64,000 nucleotides of DNA from TMED14 sp038145075 (GCA_038145075.1 JAYQOY010000001.1:81238-145237); one strand, 5' to 3'; positions 35,197-43,767 are shown, numbered from the stretch's first letter. Made by a program: numbers and translations. The notes: a model not told the origin generated them from the letters alone.

Positions 35197-36239
35197 TCAA
35201 TGGTTGCGGGAGGCTTGCTGCTGATGTCGTAGACCACGCGGTTCACGCCCCGTACGTTGTTGATGATGCTATTCGAAATTCGGGCCAAAAATTCATAGGG
35301 CAAATGCACCCAATCCGCGGTCATGCCGTCCGTGCTCTGAACGGCACGCAGAGCCACCACTTGCTCGTAGGTACGCTCGTCGCCCATCACCCCTACCGAT
35401 TTGACAGGAAGCAAAATGGCCCCAGCTTGCCAAACTTCGTCGTACAAGCCCGCGTCGCGCAAGCCCTGAATGAAGATGTGATCGACTTCCTGGAGGATTT
35501 TCACACGCTCTGGCGTAATCGCTCCCAAAATGCGAATGGCTAAGCCGGGCCCTGGGAAAGGATGACGTCCAAGCAATGCAGGCGACAAGCCCAAGGCCTT
35601 TCCGACGCGACGGACTTCATCTTTGAAGAGCGAACGCAAGGGTTCGACCACGGATAGCTTCATGAAGTCCGGCAGGCCGCCCACGTTGTGGTGCGATTTG
35701 ATGGTCACAGAAGGTCCATTTACGGAAACGGATTCAATGACATCGGGATAAATGGTCCCTTGGCCTAAAAATTCAACGCCCGAAATAGCCATGGCTTCGC
35801 GGTCAAAAACCTCAATGAATACGCGGCCAATGGCTTTGCGCTTGGCTTCGGGATCTTCTTGGTTGTCCAGCGCAGCATAGAAATCGGCGGAGGCATCCAC
35901 GCCTTTCACATTGAGGCCGAGGCCTGCATACTGCTCCAGCACGGAGATGAATTCGTTCTTGCGGAGCAAGCCATTGTTCACGAAAATGCAGTACAGACGG
36001 TCGCCGATGGCTTCTTTGAGCAGCATAGCCGCTACCGTACTGTCCACGCCGCCACTCAGGCCTAAGACCACTTTGCCCCCGCCAATCTGAGCACGCAAGG
36101 CATCCACCGTGCTCTCAATGAAGGCATCTGGAGTCCACGAAGGGCTACAGCCCGCGATGTCGTACACAAAGTTCTTCAGCAACTGCACCCCGTGTTCCGA
36201 ATGGTGAAGAAGGGCTACAGCCCGCGATGTCGTACACAA
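35187..36239 (-). CDS. guaA: GMP synthase, ATP-pyrophosphatase and dimerisation part (frame-disrupted guaA)
   Basis: This open frame gives the C-terminal about 350 residues of GMP synthase: the PP-loop LGLSGGVDSTVAA, the GQGTIYPDVIES and HHNVGGLPDFM segments, RHPFPGPGLAIRILG and the C-terminal NRVVYDISSKPPATIEWE. It is separated from the glutaminase half by a perfect 70-bp tandem duplication that shifts frame. Only a TTG at 36239 within the duplication could start it separately, giving about 13 stray residues before the true sequence resumes. Removing one copy yields one continuous 509-residue GuaA. Whether a split enzyme is made, or the duplication is an assembly error, cannot be told here. 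Confidence 0.9.
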   Translation of the reverse strand: MCTTSRAVALLHHSEHGVQLLKNFVYDIAGCSPSWTPDAFIESTVDALRAQIGGGKVVLGLSGGVDSTVAAMLLKEAIGDRLYCIFVNNGLLRKNEFISVLEQYAGLGLNVKGVDASADFYAALDNQEDPEAKRKAIGRVFIEVFDREAMAISGVEFLGQGTIYPDVIESVSVNGPSVTIKSHHNVGGLPDFMKLSVVEPLRSLFKDEVRRVGKALGLSPALLGRHPFPGPGLAIRILGAITPERVKILQEVDHIFIQGLRDAGLYDEVWQAGAILLPVKSVGVMGDERTYEQVVALRAVQSTDGMTADWVHLPYEFLARISNSIINNVRGVNRVVYDISSKPPATIEWE

Positions 36240-36278
36240 AGTTCTTCAGCAACTGCACCCCGTGTTCCGAATGGTGAA
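36139..36278. repeat. Perfect 70-bp tandem duplication inside guaA
   Basis: Copies at 36139-36208 and 36209-36278 are identical over 70 bp. The unit spans the coding sequence from just after the amidotransferase FHPEV motif to the start of the ATP-pyrophosphatase domain. 70 is not a multiple of three, so the duplication breaks the frame of guaA. Confidence 0.96.
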
Positions 36279-36786
36279 CCTCCGGGTGGAATTGGATGGC
36301 GTAGGTTTCTTCGCCTTGAAAGCGGTAGGCGGCCACATGCACATCGGCGGTGGAACCCTCTACTACGGCGTTCTCTGGGAGGGCTACAATGGTGTCGCCA
36401 TGGCTCATCCAGACGCACGATCCGACGGGAACGCCTTTGAGCAAGCGCGACTCCCCTTCTACTGCCGCCATGTTGGCACGGCCGTATTCGCGGTGCGTGG
36501 AGCGGGCTACCTGGCCGCCGCGGGTTTTGGCCAAATACTGAGCGCCATAGCAGACTCCTAGCAAGGGAACGGTGCCGAGCATCGGGCTCAAATCAGGGGC
36601 AGGCGCACCTTCTTCCAAGGTGGAGAAGGGCGAACCGCTTAGAATGACCGCCTTAAAGTCGGACCAGTTCTCCGGAATGTGGTGAAAGGGATGAATTTCA
36701 CAGTAGACGTGGAGTTCGCGAACCCGACGTGCAATGAGCTGGGTGTATTGCGAACCAAAATCAAGGATGAGGATAGCGTCTTGCAT
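36145..36786 (-). CDS. guaA: GMP synthase, glutamine amidotransferase part (frame-disrupted guaA)
   Basis: N-terminal class I amidotransferase domain of GMP synthase from the ATG at 36786: ILDFGSQYTQLIARRVREL, nucleophile Cys in LLGVCYGAQ, the catalytic His-x-Glu in FHPEVHHSEHG, then YDIAGC. The frame then enters the second copy of a 70-bp duplication out of register and stops about 20 codons later. The glutaminase fold is complete, so this fragment alone could be folded. A TATCTTTG box ends 6 nt before the ATG. XMP supplied by GuaB is the substrate of the intact enzyme. Confidence 0.9.
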   Translation of the reverse strand: MQDAILILDFGSQYTQLIARRVRELHVYCEIHPFHHIPENWSDFKAVILSGSPFSTLEEGAPAPDLSPMLGTVPLLGVCYGAQYLAKTRGGQVARSTHREYGRANMAAVEGESRLLKGVPVGSCVWMSHGDTIVALPENAVVEGSTADVHVAAYRFQGEETYAIQFHPEVHHSEHGVQLLKNFVYDIAGCSPSSPFGTRGAVAEELCVRHRGL

Positions 36787-36792
36787 GGAGTA

Positions 36793-36800
36793 CAAAGATA
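36793..36800 (-). promoter_or_regulatory. -7 promoter box of guaA
   Basis: Minus-strand TATCTTTG, a full match, ending 6 nt before the guaA ATG; compatible with a leaderless or near-leaderless transcript. Confidence 0.55.
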
Positions 36801-36850
36801 CTTCGCATCCCCAGGGCATACAGCCCAAAATAGCAGGTTTTTCAACAGGT

Positions 36851-38452
36851 TTATTCGCCTGATTCGGGAAGCATCCAAGCCCACAGGAAGGGCATGCCTT
36901 CGTTCAGGTCCAGGTGCTGAATTAACCCCTCTTCCAGCGCCTGAAAAGGCAATTGGCCAAAGTGGTAGGCCAGATCTAAGACGGTCCATGTCCGCTCTTG
37001 CATGGCCCCAGCGCCACCGCTTTCCACAGAGCCTGGGAATTGAGTGGATTTCACAGCAAGGAAAGCTTCCCACCGTTCGCGTTGGGACCGTAAAACCGCC
37101 CGTCGAGCGCGTTCGCGCATTCGGTGTTCTTCATTGGATATACGCTTGAGCCAAGCCTCTGTAGAACGATCTAAATCAGAATATTTACCGTATTCCTTCT
37201 TCACAAAGGTTCGAAGGGCTTCCGCCACGGGTAATGCACCCGCTTCAGGCGCTCCTTCCTCCTGGAGCCAAGCTTCGCGCACCTCCGAAATGCTGCTGTG
37301 GTACGACAGGTTCTGTGGGGCTAGTTTCTGCCATCTGCGCCAAGACGTGTCGGGCCACCATTCAAAGGAGGTCCGCAGGTGCATGCGCACAGCGGGCAGA
37401 CTGCGTTGCTGGAAATAGGGAATGAGTTGCAGCCAATACTCCATCTCCCCTGCTCCGCCCGCGTAGAGGACGTTGGGAAGAATGCACTCTTGGTAGATAG
37501 GGCGCAGTATGGCATTGGGGCTAAGCGTTTCGGGCTGGCTTTGGACTCGAGCTAGCAGCTCTTCTTCGCGCACCGTGCGTGCTCCCGCCTGCCAGGCACC
37601 CTTTCCAAGGAAGTCCAGGCGCGTCCGGCGACCGTTCTCGAGCAAAAAGAGTGTCGAAGGCTTGACGTCCACTGGAGGCTCCCACCCTTGTGCCTTCCAT
37701 GGCGCATCGTTCTGCGTCGAAAACATGCGCTGATGCTGGATTTCATCCGTCCAAAGCTCAGCGGCCAAAGCCTTCAAGCGTGCATCCGAAGCGTCCAAGC
37801 AGAGCACGGAGGGATGCCAATGGGCCATGAGCCGGCGCGTCGCATCTGCGAGCGTTTCGCCTTGGAGATAGGCCGCTCGGTAGACCTTCAGCTGCTCCGC
37901 CAGCGCGGCGTGCTGCCCCCAGTCCTTTTCCAGGGCGTCGAGCACTGGCCAGACCGCTTCCGAGGGAATGCCGCCAGTGGCCCATCCTTCAAAGGCATTG
38001 GCCATGCTGTACCGCTTTCCCTCAAAGGAAATGTGCCGAATTTCTTCCACATCGTGGTCCTCTGTCGCCATCCAGAAGATGGGCACCACGGGACGCGTGG
38101 GCACCTCCCATTGGGCGCTCAAGGCTGCCACTTCGCGAATCTTGCTGTGAACGTACAAGGGCCCACCTCCTAAAACCAGCTGGTGCCCACAGGTCATGGT
38201 CACGGCGCCCGGTTGGGCCAGCGCATGAAGCTGGGCCTCTTGCTCCTCGGTTAGCCCTTGCAATGCGTAGTGATCTCGGAGCACAGCCACCAGTGTGGCG
38301 CGCGCCTCGGCCGAATAACCCGCCGCACGCTCCTCGATAAAGGCATCGCTCAAGCCTTGCAGATGCGGTGAACCCGCAAACGCCCCTTCGCGCAGGGTGA
38401 GGGCCCGACGGGCCAGCGGCGTGCCTGCATGAGGCTGAGGGCTAAACTGCAT
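36851..38452 (-). CDS. bshC: Bacillithiol biosynthesis cysteine-adding enzyme BshC
   Basis: 533 residues. BshC adds cysteine to GlcN-malate in the last step of bacillithiol synthesis. The N-terminal core carries TCGHQLVLGGGPLYV and IFWMATEDHDVEEI, hallmarks of the family, and a long coiled-coil region follows (about 420-480). The ATG at 38452 shares one base with the stop of the DUF4294 gene (TAATG); the 60 extra open codons upstream lie inside that gene and are not used. The position next to guaA and DUF4294 is usual in Flavobacteriia. bshA and bshB are not in the window. Confidence 0.9.
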   Translation of the reverse strand: MQFSPQPHAGTPLARRALTLREGAFAGSPHLQGLSDAFIEERAAGYSAEARATLVAVLRDHYALQGLTEEQEAQLHALAQPGAVTMTCGHQLVLGGGPLYVHSKIREVAALSAQWEVPTRPVVPIFWMATEDHDVEEIRHISFEGKRYSMANAFEGWATGGIPSEAVWPVLDALEKDWGQHAALAEQLKVYRAAYLQGETLADATRRLMAHWHPSVLCLDASDARLKALAAELWTDEIQHQRMFSTQNDAPWKAQGWEPPVDVKPSTLFLLENGRRTRLDFLGKGAWQAGARTVREEELLARVQSQPETLSPNAILRPIYQECILPNVLYAGGAGEMEYWLQLIPYFQQRSLPAVRMHLRTSFEWWPDTSWRRWQKLAPQNLSYHSSISEVREAWLQEEGAPEAGALPVAEALRTFVKKEYGKYSDLDRSTEAWLKRISNEEHRMRERARRAVLRSQRERWEAFLAVKSTQFPGSVESGGAGAMQERTWTVLDLAYHFGQLPFQALEEGLIQHLDLNEGMPFLWAWMLPESGE

Positions 38453-39102
38453 TATTCTTCGCTTGGAGGGTAGTAAAAGTACGTTCGAGGCTCCAGTTGG
38501 CCGTTGGCGAAGGCTTGCTGCAAGATCTTCTCGATCCAGGCATCCTCTTCCACTTTTGAGGGTTCGTACGCCTTTTTGATGGAGATATCCCACCAAGAAG
38601 CCGTCACGTTCCACCCCACGGCTTGAAGCCAAGAGCGGTATTCCTTGATCACATCAAAAACCGTCATGTGGGTTTCGCGGTACACGAGCTTGCACAAAAT
38701 TTGGCCTTCAGATACCGTGAGCTTGTGAAGTTCCGGCTCAAAGCGGTCCGCCAAATACTTTTGATAGCGCTTGACCATGCGCTTGCGCTTGAAGTAGTTC
38801 TTCTCGCTGGCGAGGCGCATATTCAAACTGTCCAAACGCTCTCCCAGCCCCTTGGCATAGGGATAGACTTTAATCACGCGCCGCTTCAGCCTTAGGTAGT
38901 TTAGGCGCGCTTCGGTGTCCGAAAACGTCGGCTTGTCCAAGACCATCACTTCGTCCAAGAAAATCCACGGCACGGTGTCCTGACCAATGACGGTGGCTTG
39001 CGACGGCTTGCCTTGGTAAATCACCTCGATCTGCCCCATGGCCTGCACACTTGCCAACAGACACGCAGCGTTGAGCAGGAAAATTCTTAGCGGCGACGCC
39101 AT
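38452..39102 (-). CDS. DUF4294 secreted protein
   Basis: 216 residues. A signal peptide (RIFLLNAACLLASVQAMGQ) is followed by the DUF4294 domain (about 60-195) with FLDEVMVLDKP, YPYAKGLGERLDSLN and a basic helical region (YFKRKRMVKRYQKYLADRFEPELHKL in part). The family is largely confined to Bacteroidota; function unknown. It overlaps accC by 16 bp and bshC by 1 bp, so the three are probably one operon. Confidence 0.82.
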   Translation of the reverse strand: MASPLRIFLLNAACLLASVQAMGQIEVIYQGKPSQATVIGQDTVPWIFLDEVMVLDKPTFSDTEARLNYLRLKRRVIKVYPYAKGLGERLDSLNMRLASEKNYFKRKRMVKRYQKYLADRFEPELHKLTVSEGQILCKLVYRETHMTVFDVIKEYRSWLQAVGWNVTASWWDISIKKAYEPSKVEEDAWIEKILQQAFANGQLEPRTYFYYPPSEE

Positions 39103-40544
39103 GCGCTCGGAGCGGGATTCGCTTCAAGGCGGGGGCTTCTTCGATACTGCGCCAAGGCAGCAGCCAGGTCGTGGTCTGCGCCCGTGGGCAAGGCCGAAGC
39201 CTCAAAGTAATTTTGAACAAAATGCGTGTCAAATTCCCCAGAAACAAAAGCCTCATGCTCCAGCACAAAGCGGCCAAAAGGGAGCGTCGTTTCAACACCA
39301 ATAATCACATAACGCTCGATAGCTTGGAGCATTTTGGAAATGGCGTCCGTTCGGTCCGTGCCATGCACGACGAGCTTGGCAATCATGGGATCGTAGAAAA
39401 TGGGGATGTCCATGCCTTCTTCAATGCCATCATCGACCCGAACGCCCTCCCCCGACGGGCGGCGGTACACCTTGAGCTGCCCTATATCCGGTGCAAAACC
39501 GTTCCGAGGATCCTCCGCATAGACGCGCAGCTCCAAGGCATGGCCGTCCATACGAACGTCTTCCTGCCCATAGCCCAGGGACTCCCCAGCGGCGATGCGC
39601 AGTTGTTCCTTCACGAGGTCGAGACCAGTGATGCATTCGGTCACCGGATGCTCCACTTGAAGGCGAGTATTCATTTCCAAGAAGTAGAAGGCGCCGGACG
39701 CGTCGTAGATAAACTCTACCGTTCCTGCCCCCACGTAGCCACAGGATTTTGCCGCGTTAACGGCCGCTTCGCCCATGGCTTTTCGCTGTTCGGGACTCAG
39801 AACTACGCTTGGGGCCTCCTCCAAAACCTTTTGGTGGCGTCGCTGCACGGAACATTCGCGTTCGTGCAAGTAGACACAGGTGCCCCGGGTATCCGCCAGG
39901 ACTTGAATTTCGATGTGGCGGGGCTTCTGTACGTATTTCTCGATGAAGACGGCTCCGTTGCCAAAGCTCTTCTCAGCTTCCGACACCGCCATGGCGAAGG
40001 ATTCTTCAAAGGTTTCCGAATCGTGCACGATGCGCATGCCCTTGCCTCCTCCGCCCGCTGAGGCCTTCACCATCACAGGAAAGCCGATGCGCTCTGCTTC
40101 GAGCAAGGCTTCCTGGGCCGAAGCGATCGCATGGGCCGTTCCGGGCACCAAAGGCACCCCAAAGTCCATAACCGCTTGCTTAGCAGATAGTTTGTCCCCC
40201 ATAGTCCGTATGGCCTCGGGGCTTGGCCCCACAAAGACGATGCCTGCCTCCTCCACCGCCTGGGCGAAGTCTGCATTCTCGCTGAGGAATCCGTAGCCTG
40301 GGTGAATGGCATCAACGCCGAGGCTGCGCGCGGCCTCCAGAATTTTGTCCTGGCGGAGGTAGGATTGGGCGCTGGGTGCTGGGCCCAGGCAGACGGCTTC
40401 GTCGGCAAAGCGCACGTGCGGCGCGCGAGCGTCCGCATCGGAATACACGGCGACCGTAGCGATTCCCATTTCTTTGGCGCTGCGCATGATGCGCAGGGCA
40501 ATCTCTCCTCGGTTGGCTACCAGTACTTTACGAATCCTAGACAT
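39087..40544 (-). CDS. accC: Biotin carboxylase subunit of an acyl-CoA carboxylase
   Basis: 485 residues. Uses ATP and bicarbonate to carboxylate biotin on a BCCP partner. Visible: VLVANRGEIALRIMR (N-terminal domain), the Gly-rich ATP-grasp loop KASAGGGGKGMR (about 160-170), EKYVQKPRHIEIQVLAD, and FLEMNTRLQVEHPVTE (metal and bicarbonate site). No biotinyl domain is fused, so it needs a separate BCCP and carboxyltransferase, not present here. Whether it serves acetyl-CoA or propionyl-CoA carboxylase is open. The last about 25 residues are a Pro/Arg-rich tail overlapping the DUF4294 start. Confidence 0.88.
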   Translation of the reverse strand: MSRIRKVLVANRGEIALRIMRSAKEMGIATVAVYSDADARAPHVRFADEAVCLGPAPSAQSYLRQDKILEAARSLGVDAIHPGYGFLSENADFAQAVEEAGIVFVGPSPEAIRTMGDKLSAKQAVMDFGVPLVPGTAHAIASAQEALLEAERIGFPVMVKASAGGGGKGMRIVHDSETFEESFAMAVSEAEKSFGNGAVFIEKYVQKPRHIEIQVLADTRGTCVYLHERECSVQRRHQKVLEEAPSVVLSPEQRKAMGEAAVNAAKSCGYVGAGTVEFIYDASGAFYFLEMNTRLQVEHPVTECITGLDLVKEQLRIAAGESLGYGQEDVRMDGHALELRVYAEDPRNGFAPDIGQLKVYRRPSGEGVRVDDGIEEGMDIPIFYDPMIAKLVVHGTDRTDAISKMLQAIERYVIIGVETTLPFGRFVLEHEAFVSGEFDTHFVQNYFEASALPTGADHDLAAALAQYRRSPRLEANPAPSAWRRR

Positions 40545-40561
40545 GACGGGCTTTTCACATG

Positions 40562-40588
40562 CAAAGTACGCATGAAATCCGTACTTTG
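40562..40588. promoter_or_regulatory. Divergent promoter region of accC and the transaldolase-CBS gene with mirrored boxes
   Basis: CAAAGTAC (40562-40569) and GTACTTTG (40581-40588) form a perfect 8-bp inverted repeat 11 bp apart. Each arm resembles a slightly degenerate -7 box pointing to one of the two divergent genes (accC ATG 40544; transaldolase ATG 40595). Confidence 0.4.
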
Positions 40589-40594
40589 GCGCCC

Positions 40595-41605
40595 ATGGAA
40601 CTGTACTTGGATTCGGCGGACCTCAACGAGATCAGCACCGCATTTGAACTAGGCTTTTTAGCCGGTTTGACCACCACTCCCACCTTTATGCAACGCGAGG
40701 GCGTGGCGGATTTGGACGCTATGCTTTTGAAATTGGCCGATATGGTACCTGTGCTCCAAATTGAGGCCTTGGGCCGAACGGCGGAAGAAATCGTCGCGGA
40801 GGCCAAGCGTCAAGAGAAGCTTGGATTGGACCGCAGCAAGACGGTGTACAAAATCCCCATCTCTTTGGAAGGAGCGCGCGCCTGCAAAATGCTGCGCAGC
40901 GAAGGCTTTTTGGTCAATCTGCACTTGGTGTATACGCTCCAGCAAGCCTACATGGCTATGGCCGCGGGTGCCACGTATGTCTGCCCTTTAGTGGGTCGCT
41001 TGCAAGACCAAGGAACCGACGCCCTGCAATTGGTGGCGTCCATCGTGGATATGAAGTTGCAGCATGGCTACGACACCAAGATTATGTTTTCGTCGGTGCG
41101 CCATTTGGAGCACGTTCGGAACGCTATTGAACTGGGCGTAGACACCATTACCGTGCCCTGGAAGGTCATGAAGCAAATGACCAACAACCACTTGACCGAA
41201 TTGGGTTCGGAGCAGTTTTTTGTAGACAACCGCCGCGTAACGACCAAAGTGGCACAGGCGATGCGTGCGGCGGACGTGCATGTCGCCCCAAGCGCAACGA
41301 TTCAGGAAGCGCTCGTGAAGATGACCAAGTCCGGCTATGGGGCGGTGGTGATCACCGACCAAGGTCAGCTCCAAGGCATCTTCACCGATGGAGATGTGCG
41401 CCGCTGGCTAGAAACGCAGAGCGAACCCAACTTACAAACGCCCATCTCGGCCGCTGCTGGCAGCTCCATGCCGAGTACCATTGATGCCGATGCCCTCCTG
41501 AATGAAGCGGCGCAGGCCTTCTCCGCTCAGAAAGTGGATCAGCTCGTCGTCCTGCAGAACGGTCAGGTATTGGGCCTTTTGGACATTCAAGACCTCGTGG
41601 GATGA
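40595..41605 (+). CDS. Transaldolase/fructose-6-phosphate aldolase-like protein fused to a CBS-domain pair
   Basis: 336 residues. Residues 1-215 match the FSA/TalC transaldolase barrel: MELYLDSAD with Asp6, and the Schiff-base lysine at Lys86 in VYKIPIS. Some pocket residues differ: the TTNPS motif reads TTTPT, placing Thr at position 28, and the PYVNR/PFVGR segment reads PLVGR. A CBS pair (about 225-336) follows, with GIFTDGDVRRWL, very like that of arabinose-5-phosphate isomerase KdsD. The gene overlaps a KdsC-like phosphatase by 4 nt. The fusion and pairing suggest an aldolase-phosphatase route to a sugar or sugar acid; substrate unknown. The ATG at 40595 is used because the frame from 40559 lies within the divergent promoter. 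Confidence 0.8.
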   Translation: MELYLDSADLNEISTAFELGFLAGLTTTPTFMQREGVADLDAMLLKLADMVPVLQIEALGRTAEEIVAEAKRQEKLGLDRSKTVYKIPISLEGARACKMLRSEGFLVNLHLVYTLQQAYMAMAAGATYVCPLVGRLQDQGTDALQLVASIVDMKLQHGYDTKIMFSSVRHLEHVRNAIELGVDTITVPWKVMKQMTNNHLTELGSEQFFVDNRRVTTKVAQAMRAADVHVAPSATIQEALVKMTKSGYGAVVITDQGQLQGIFTDGDVRRWLETQSEPNLQTPISAAAGSSMPSTIDADALLNEAAQAFSAQKVDQLVVLQNGQVLGLLDIQDLVG

Positions 41606-42195
41606 ACGCACTGATTTTAGATTGGGACGGGGTTTTCCACGACGGCCGAAAGGGTTCCGACGGTGGAAGCAGCTTTTCCGAACTAGACAGTATGGGCCTC
41701 AACCTCTTGCGCTTTGGCCACTACCTCCAAACGGGCCAAATCCTGCCCGTCGCCATTGTCACGGGTGAGCGAAACGAAACCGCTGAGGCGTTCGCTCGCC
41801 GAGAACACCTGCATGTATTTGGGTTCTATGCCAAAGAAAAAACACGGGCCATCGAACCCTTAGAAGCCGCCTGGGGTAGCCAAGCTGCGACCTGGGGCTT
41901 TGTGTTTGACGACATCCTAGATTTTGGCCTCGCAGCACGCGTGGGCCTGCGCGCCATGGTCTACCGAGAAGCCTGTGAAGAGACCTACCACTATGCCGTC
42001 AACCAGGGCTGGGTGGACATCACCTTGCAGGCGGATCACGCGGTTCGGCGCTTTGCAGAGCAGCAGTTGGTCGAGTCCGGACTTTGGGAACGGGTTCTGG
42101 AAGGCCGTATGACCATGAGTTCCGACTACCAGGCCTACTGGGCGGCTCGTCAGGCTCTGCCCTTGGAGGTCATCGACTTCTCCCCCAAACTCTAA
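41602..42195 (+). CDS. KdsC-like HAD phosphatase
   Basis: 197 residues. HAD-superfamily motifs: ILDWDGVFHDG (nucleophile and acid Asp), VTGERNE (motif II), Lys in AKEKTR, and VFDDILDFGLAARVG (motif III acidic pair). The FSELDSMGLNLL segment and lack of a large cap fit the KdsC family, which removes phosphate from Kdo-8-P and related acids. The C-terminal about 50 residues are extra relative to typical KdsC. Overlaps the transaldolase-CBS gene by 4 nt (ATGA), so both products likely act together. Convergent with rny, 36 bp apart. Confidence 0.8.
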   Translation: MNALILDWDGVFHDGRKGSDGGSSFSELDSMGLNLLRFGHYLQTGQILPVAIVTGERNETAEAFARREHLHVFGFYAKEKTRAIEPLEAAWGSQAATWGFVFDDILDFGLAARVGLRAMVYREACEETYHYAVNQGWVDITLQADHAVRRFAEQQLVESGLWERVLEGRMTMSSDYQAYWAARQALPLEVIDFSPKL

Positions 42196-42231
42196 CAGCA
42201 GCCGGGGTTTCCCAACAACGGGGGCGTCGGG

Positions 42232-43767
42232 TTATTTGGCGATGCTTGTGGCGCGCGTTTCACGAATCACCGTCACACGCACTTGACCTGGGTAGGTCAT
42301 CTCGTTTTGGATCTTCTGTGAAATATCGAAGGCAATGGTGCTGGCCTCCGTATCGCTGACGCGCTCACTTTCTACCATGACGCGCAGTTCGCGACCCGCA
42401 TGGATGGCGAAGGCCTTGTTGACCCCGTTGAAGCCCATGGCCATTTGCTCGAGGTCTTTGAGGCGCTGCATGTAGCTTTCGGCCAATTGGCGGCGTGCCC
42501 CAGGACGAGCACCCGAAATAGCATCACATACCTGAATGATGGGCGACAGAAGCGACGTCATCTCAATTTCGTCGTGGTGCGCACCAATAGCATTGCAGAT
42601 GTCGGGCTTCTCGCCGTACTTCTCGGCCCACTGCATGCCGAGCAAAGCGTGCGGCAAATCGGTCTCCTCAAAAGGCACTTTGCCGATGTCGTGCAACAGA
42701 CCGGCGCGCTTGGCGGCTTTGGGGTTCAGCCCAAGCTCGGAGGCCATGACCGCGCTCAGCTTGGCCACTTCTTTGGAGTGCGACAAGAGGTTTTGGCCGT
42801 AAGACGAGCGGTACTTCATTCGGCCCACCATGCGCATCAGCTCAGGATGCAAACCGTGGATGCCCAGCTCAATCGCCGTGCGCTTGCCCAATTCCGCTAC
42901 TTCGTCCTCAATGCTCTTAGTCACCTTGTCGACCACCTCTTCAATGCGCGCAGGGTGAATACGTCCGTCCGTCACCAAACGGTGAAGCGACAAGCGCGCA
43001 ATTTCACGGCGAACGGGGTCAAAGCAGCTCAAGATGATGGCTTCAGGAGTGTCGTCTACGATGATTTCCACACCTGTTGCGGCTTCGAGGGCGCGAATGT
43101 TACGCCCCTCCCGTCCAATGATGCGGCCCTTCATTTCGTCGTTTTCAATGTGGAAAACGGATACGGCGTTCTCATTCGCTTGTTCAGTCGCAATGCGCTG
43201 AATGGTCTGAATAACGATCTTCTTTGCCTCTTGGTTGGCGGTCATCTTCGCCTCTTCTAAGGCGGTCTGAATGAAACTTGAGGCTTCGTGCTTGGCTTGG
43301 GCCTTGACCGCTTCAATCATCTGCTCTTTGGCTTGGTCCGCCGTTATGCCAGCCAGACTTTCCAATTTGCGTAACTGCTCTTGCAAAGCCTTGTCCAGCT
43401 GGCCTTCTTTGGCCTGGACGCTCTCTAACTTGCGCGTGAAGCTCTCTTCCAGCTTATTGATTTCTTTCTCGCGGCGGCGGGTTTCTTCCACATTTTTGGA
43501 ATGGTCGCGCTGGGCCTCCTTGAGTTGTGCATGCTGGTCCCGAATCTTAGCCTCCCGCTCTTGTGAGCGTTGTTCGTGCTTTTCTTTCAGTTCCAAATAG
43601 CGCTCCTTGGATTGGAGCATCTTTTCTTTCTTGAGGGCTTCCCCCTCCTTTTCAGCTTCCCGAAGGATAGCTTCCGACTTTGCCTTCAGCGCAGTCTTTT
43701 GCAAGGCAACGGCGCCCACAGCACCTCCTGCTAGACCGGCCAAAACGGCTAAAATGGTCTCTATCAT
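42232..43767 (-). CDS. rny: Ribonuclease Y
   Basis: 511 residues. Membrane-anchored endoribonuclease initiating mRNA decay. N-terminal transmembrane helix (ETILAVLAGLAGGAVGAVAL), long Lys/Glu coiled coil (about 25-200), KH domain with RIIGREGRNIR (about 215-275), and HD domain with GLLHDIGK and HHDE (about 330-430). The ATG at 43767 is preferred over an in-frame TTG 7 codons upstream. Follows zapA. Confidence 0.95.
   Translation of the reverse strand: MIETILAVLAGLAGGAVGAVALQKTALKAKSEAILREAEKEGEALKKEKMLQSKERYLELKEKHEQRSQEREAKIRDQHAQLKEAQRDHSKNVEETRRREKEINKLEESFTRKLESVQAKEGQLDKALQEQLRKLESLAGITADQAKEQMIEAVKAQAKHEASSFIQTALEEAKMTANQEAKKIVIQTIQRIATEQANENAVSVFHIENDEMKGRIIGREGRNIRALEAATGVEIIVDDTPEAIILSCFDPVRREIARLSLHRLVTDGRIHPARIEEVVDKVTKSIEDEVAELGKRTAIELGIHGLHPELMRMVGRMKYRSSYGQNLLSHSKEVAKLSAVMASELGLNPKAAKRAGLLHDIGKVPFEETDLPHALLGMQWAEKYGEKPDICNAIGAHHDEIEMTSLLSPIIQVCDAISGARPGARRQLAESYMQRLKDLEQMAMGFNGVNKAFAIHAGRELRVMVESERVSDTEASTIAFDISQKIQNEMTYPGQVRVTVIRETRATSIAK

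Noticed and set aside
35187..36786. Programmed ribosomal frameshift in guaA
   Set aside because: The frame break is explained fully by an exact 70-bp duplication; no slippery sequence or pseudoknot is needed.
39171..40061. 296-codon open frame antisense to accC
   Set aside because: Runs opposite to a well-conserved biotin carboxylase; composition is that of a shadow frame in GC-rich DNA and no family motifs are seen.
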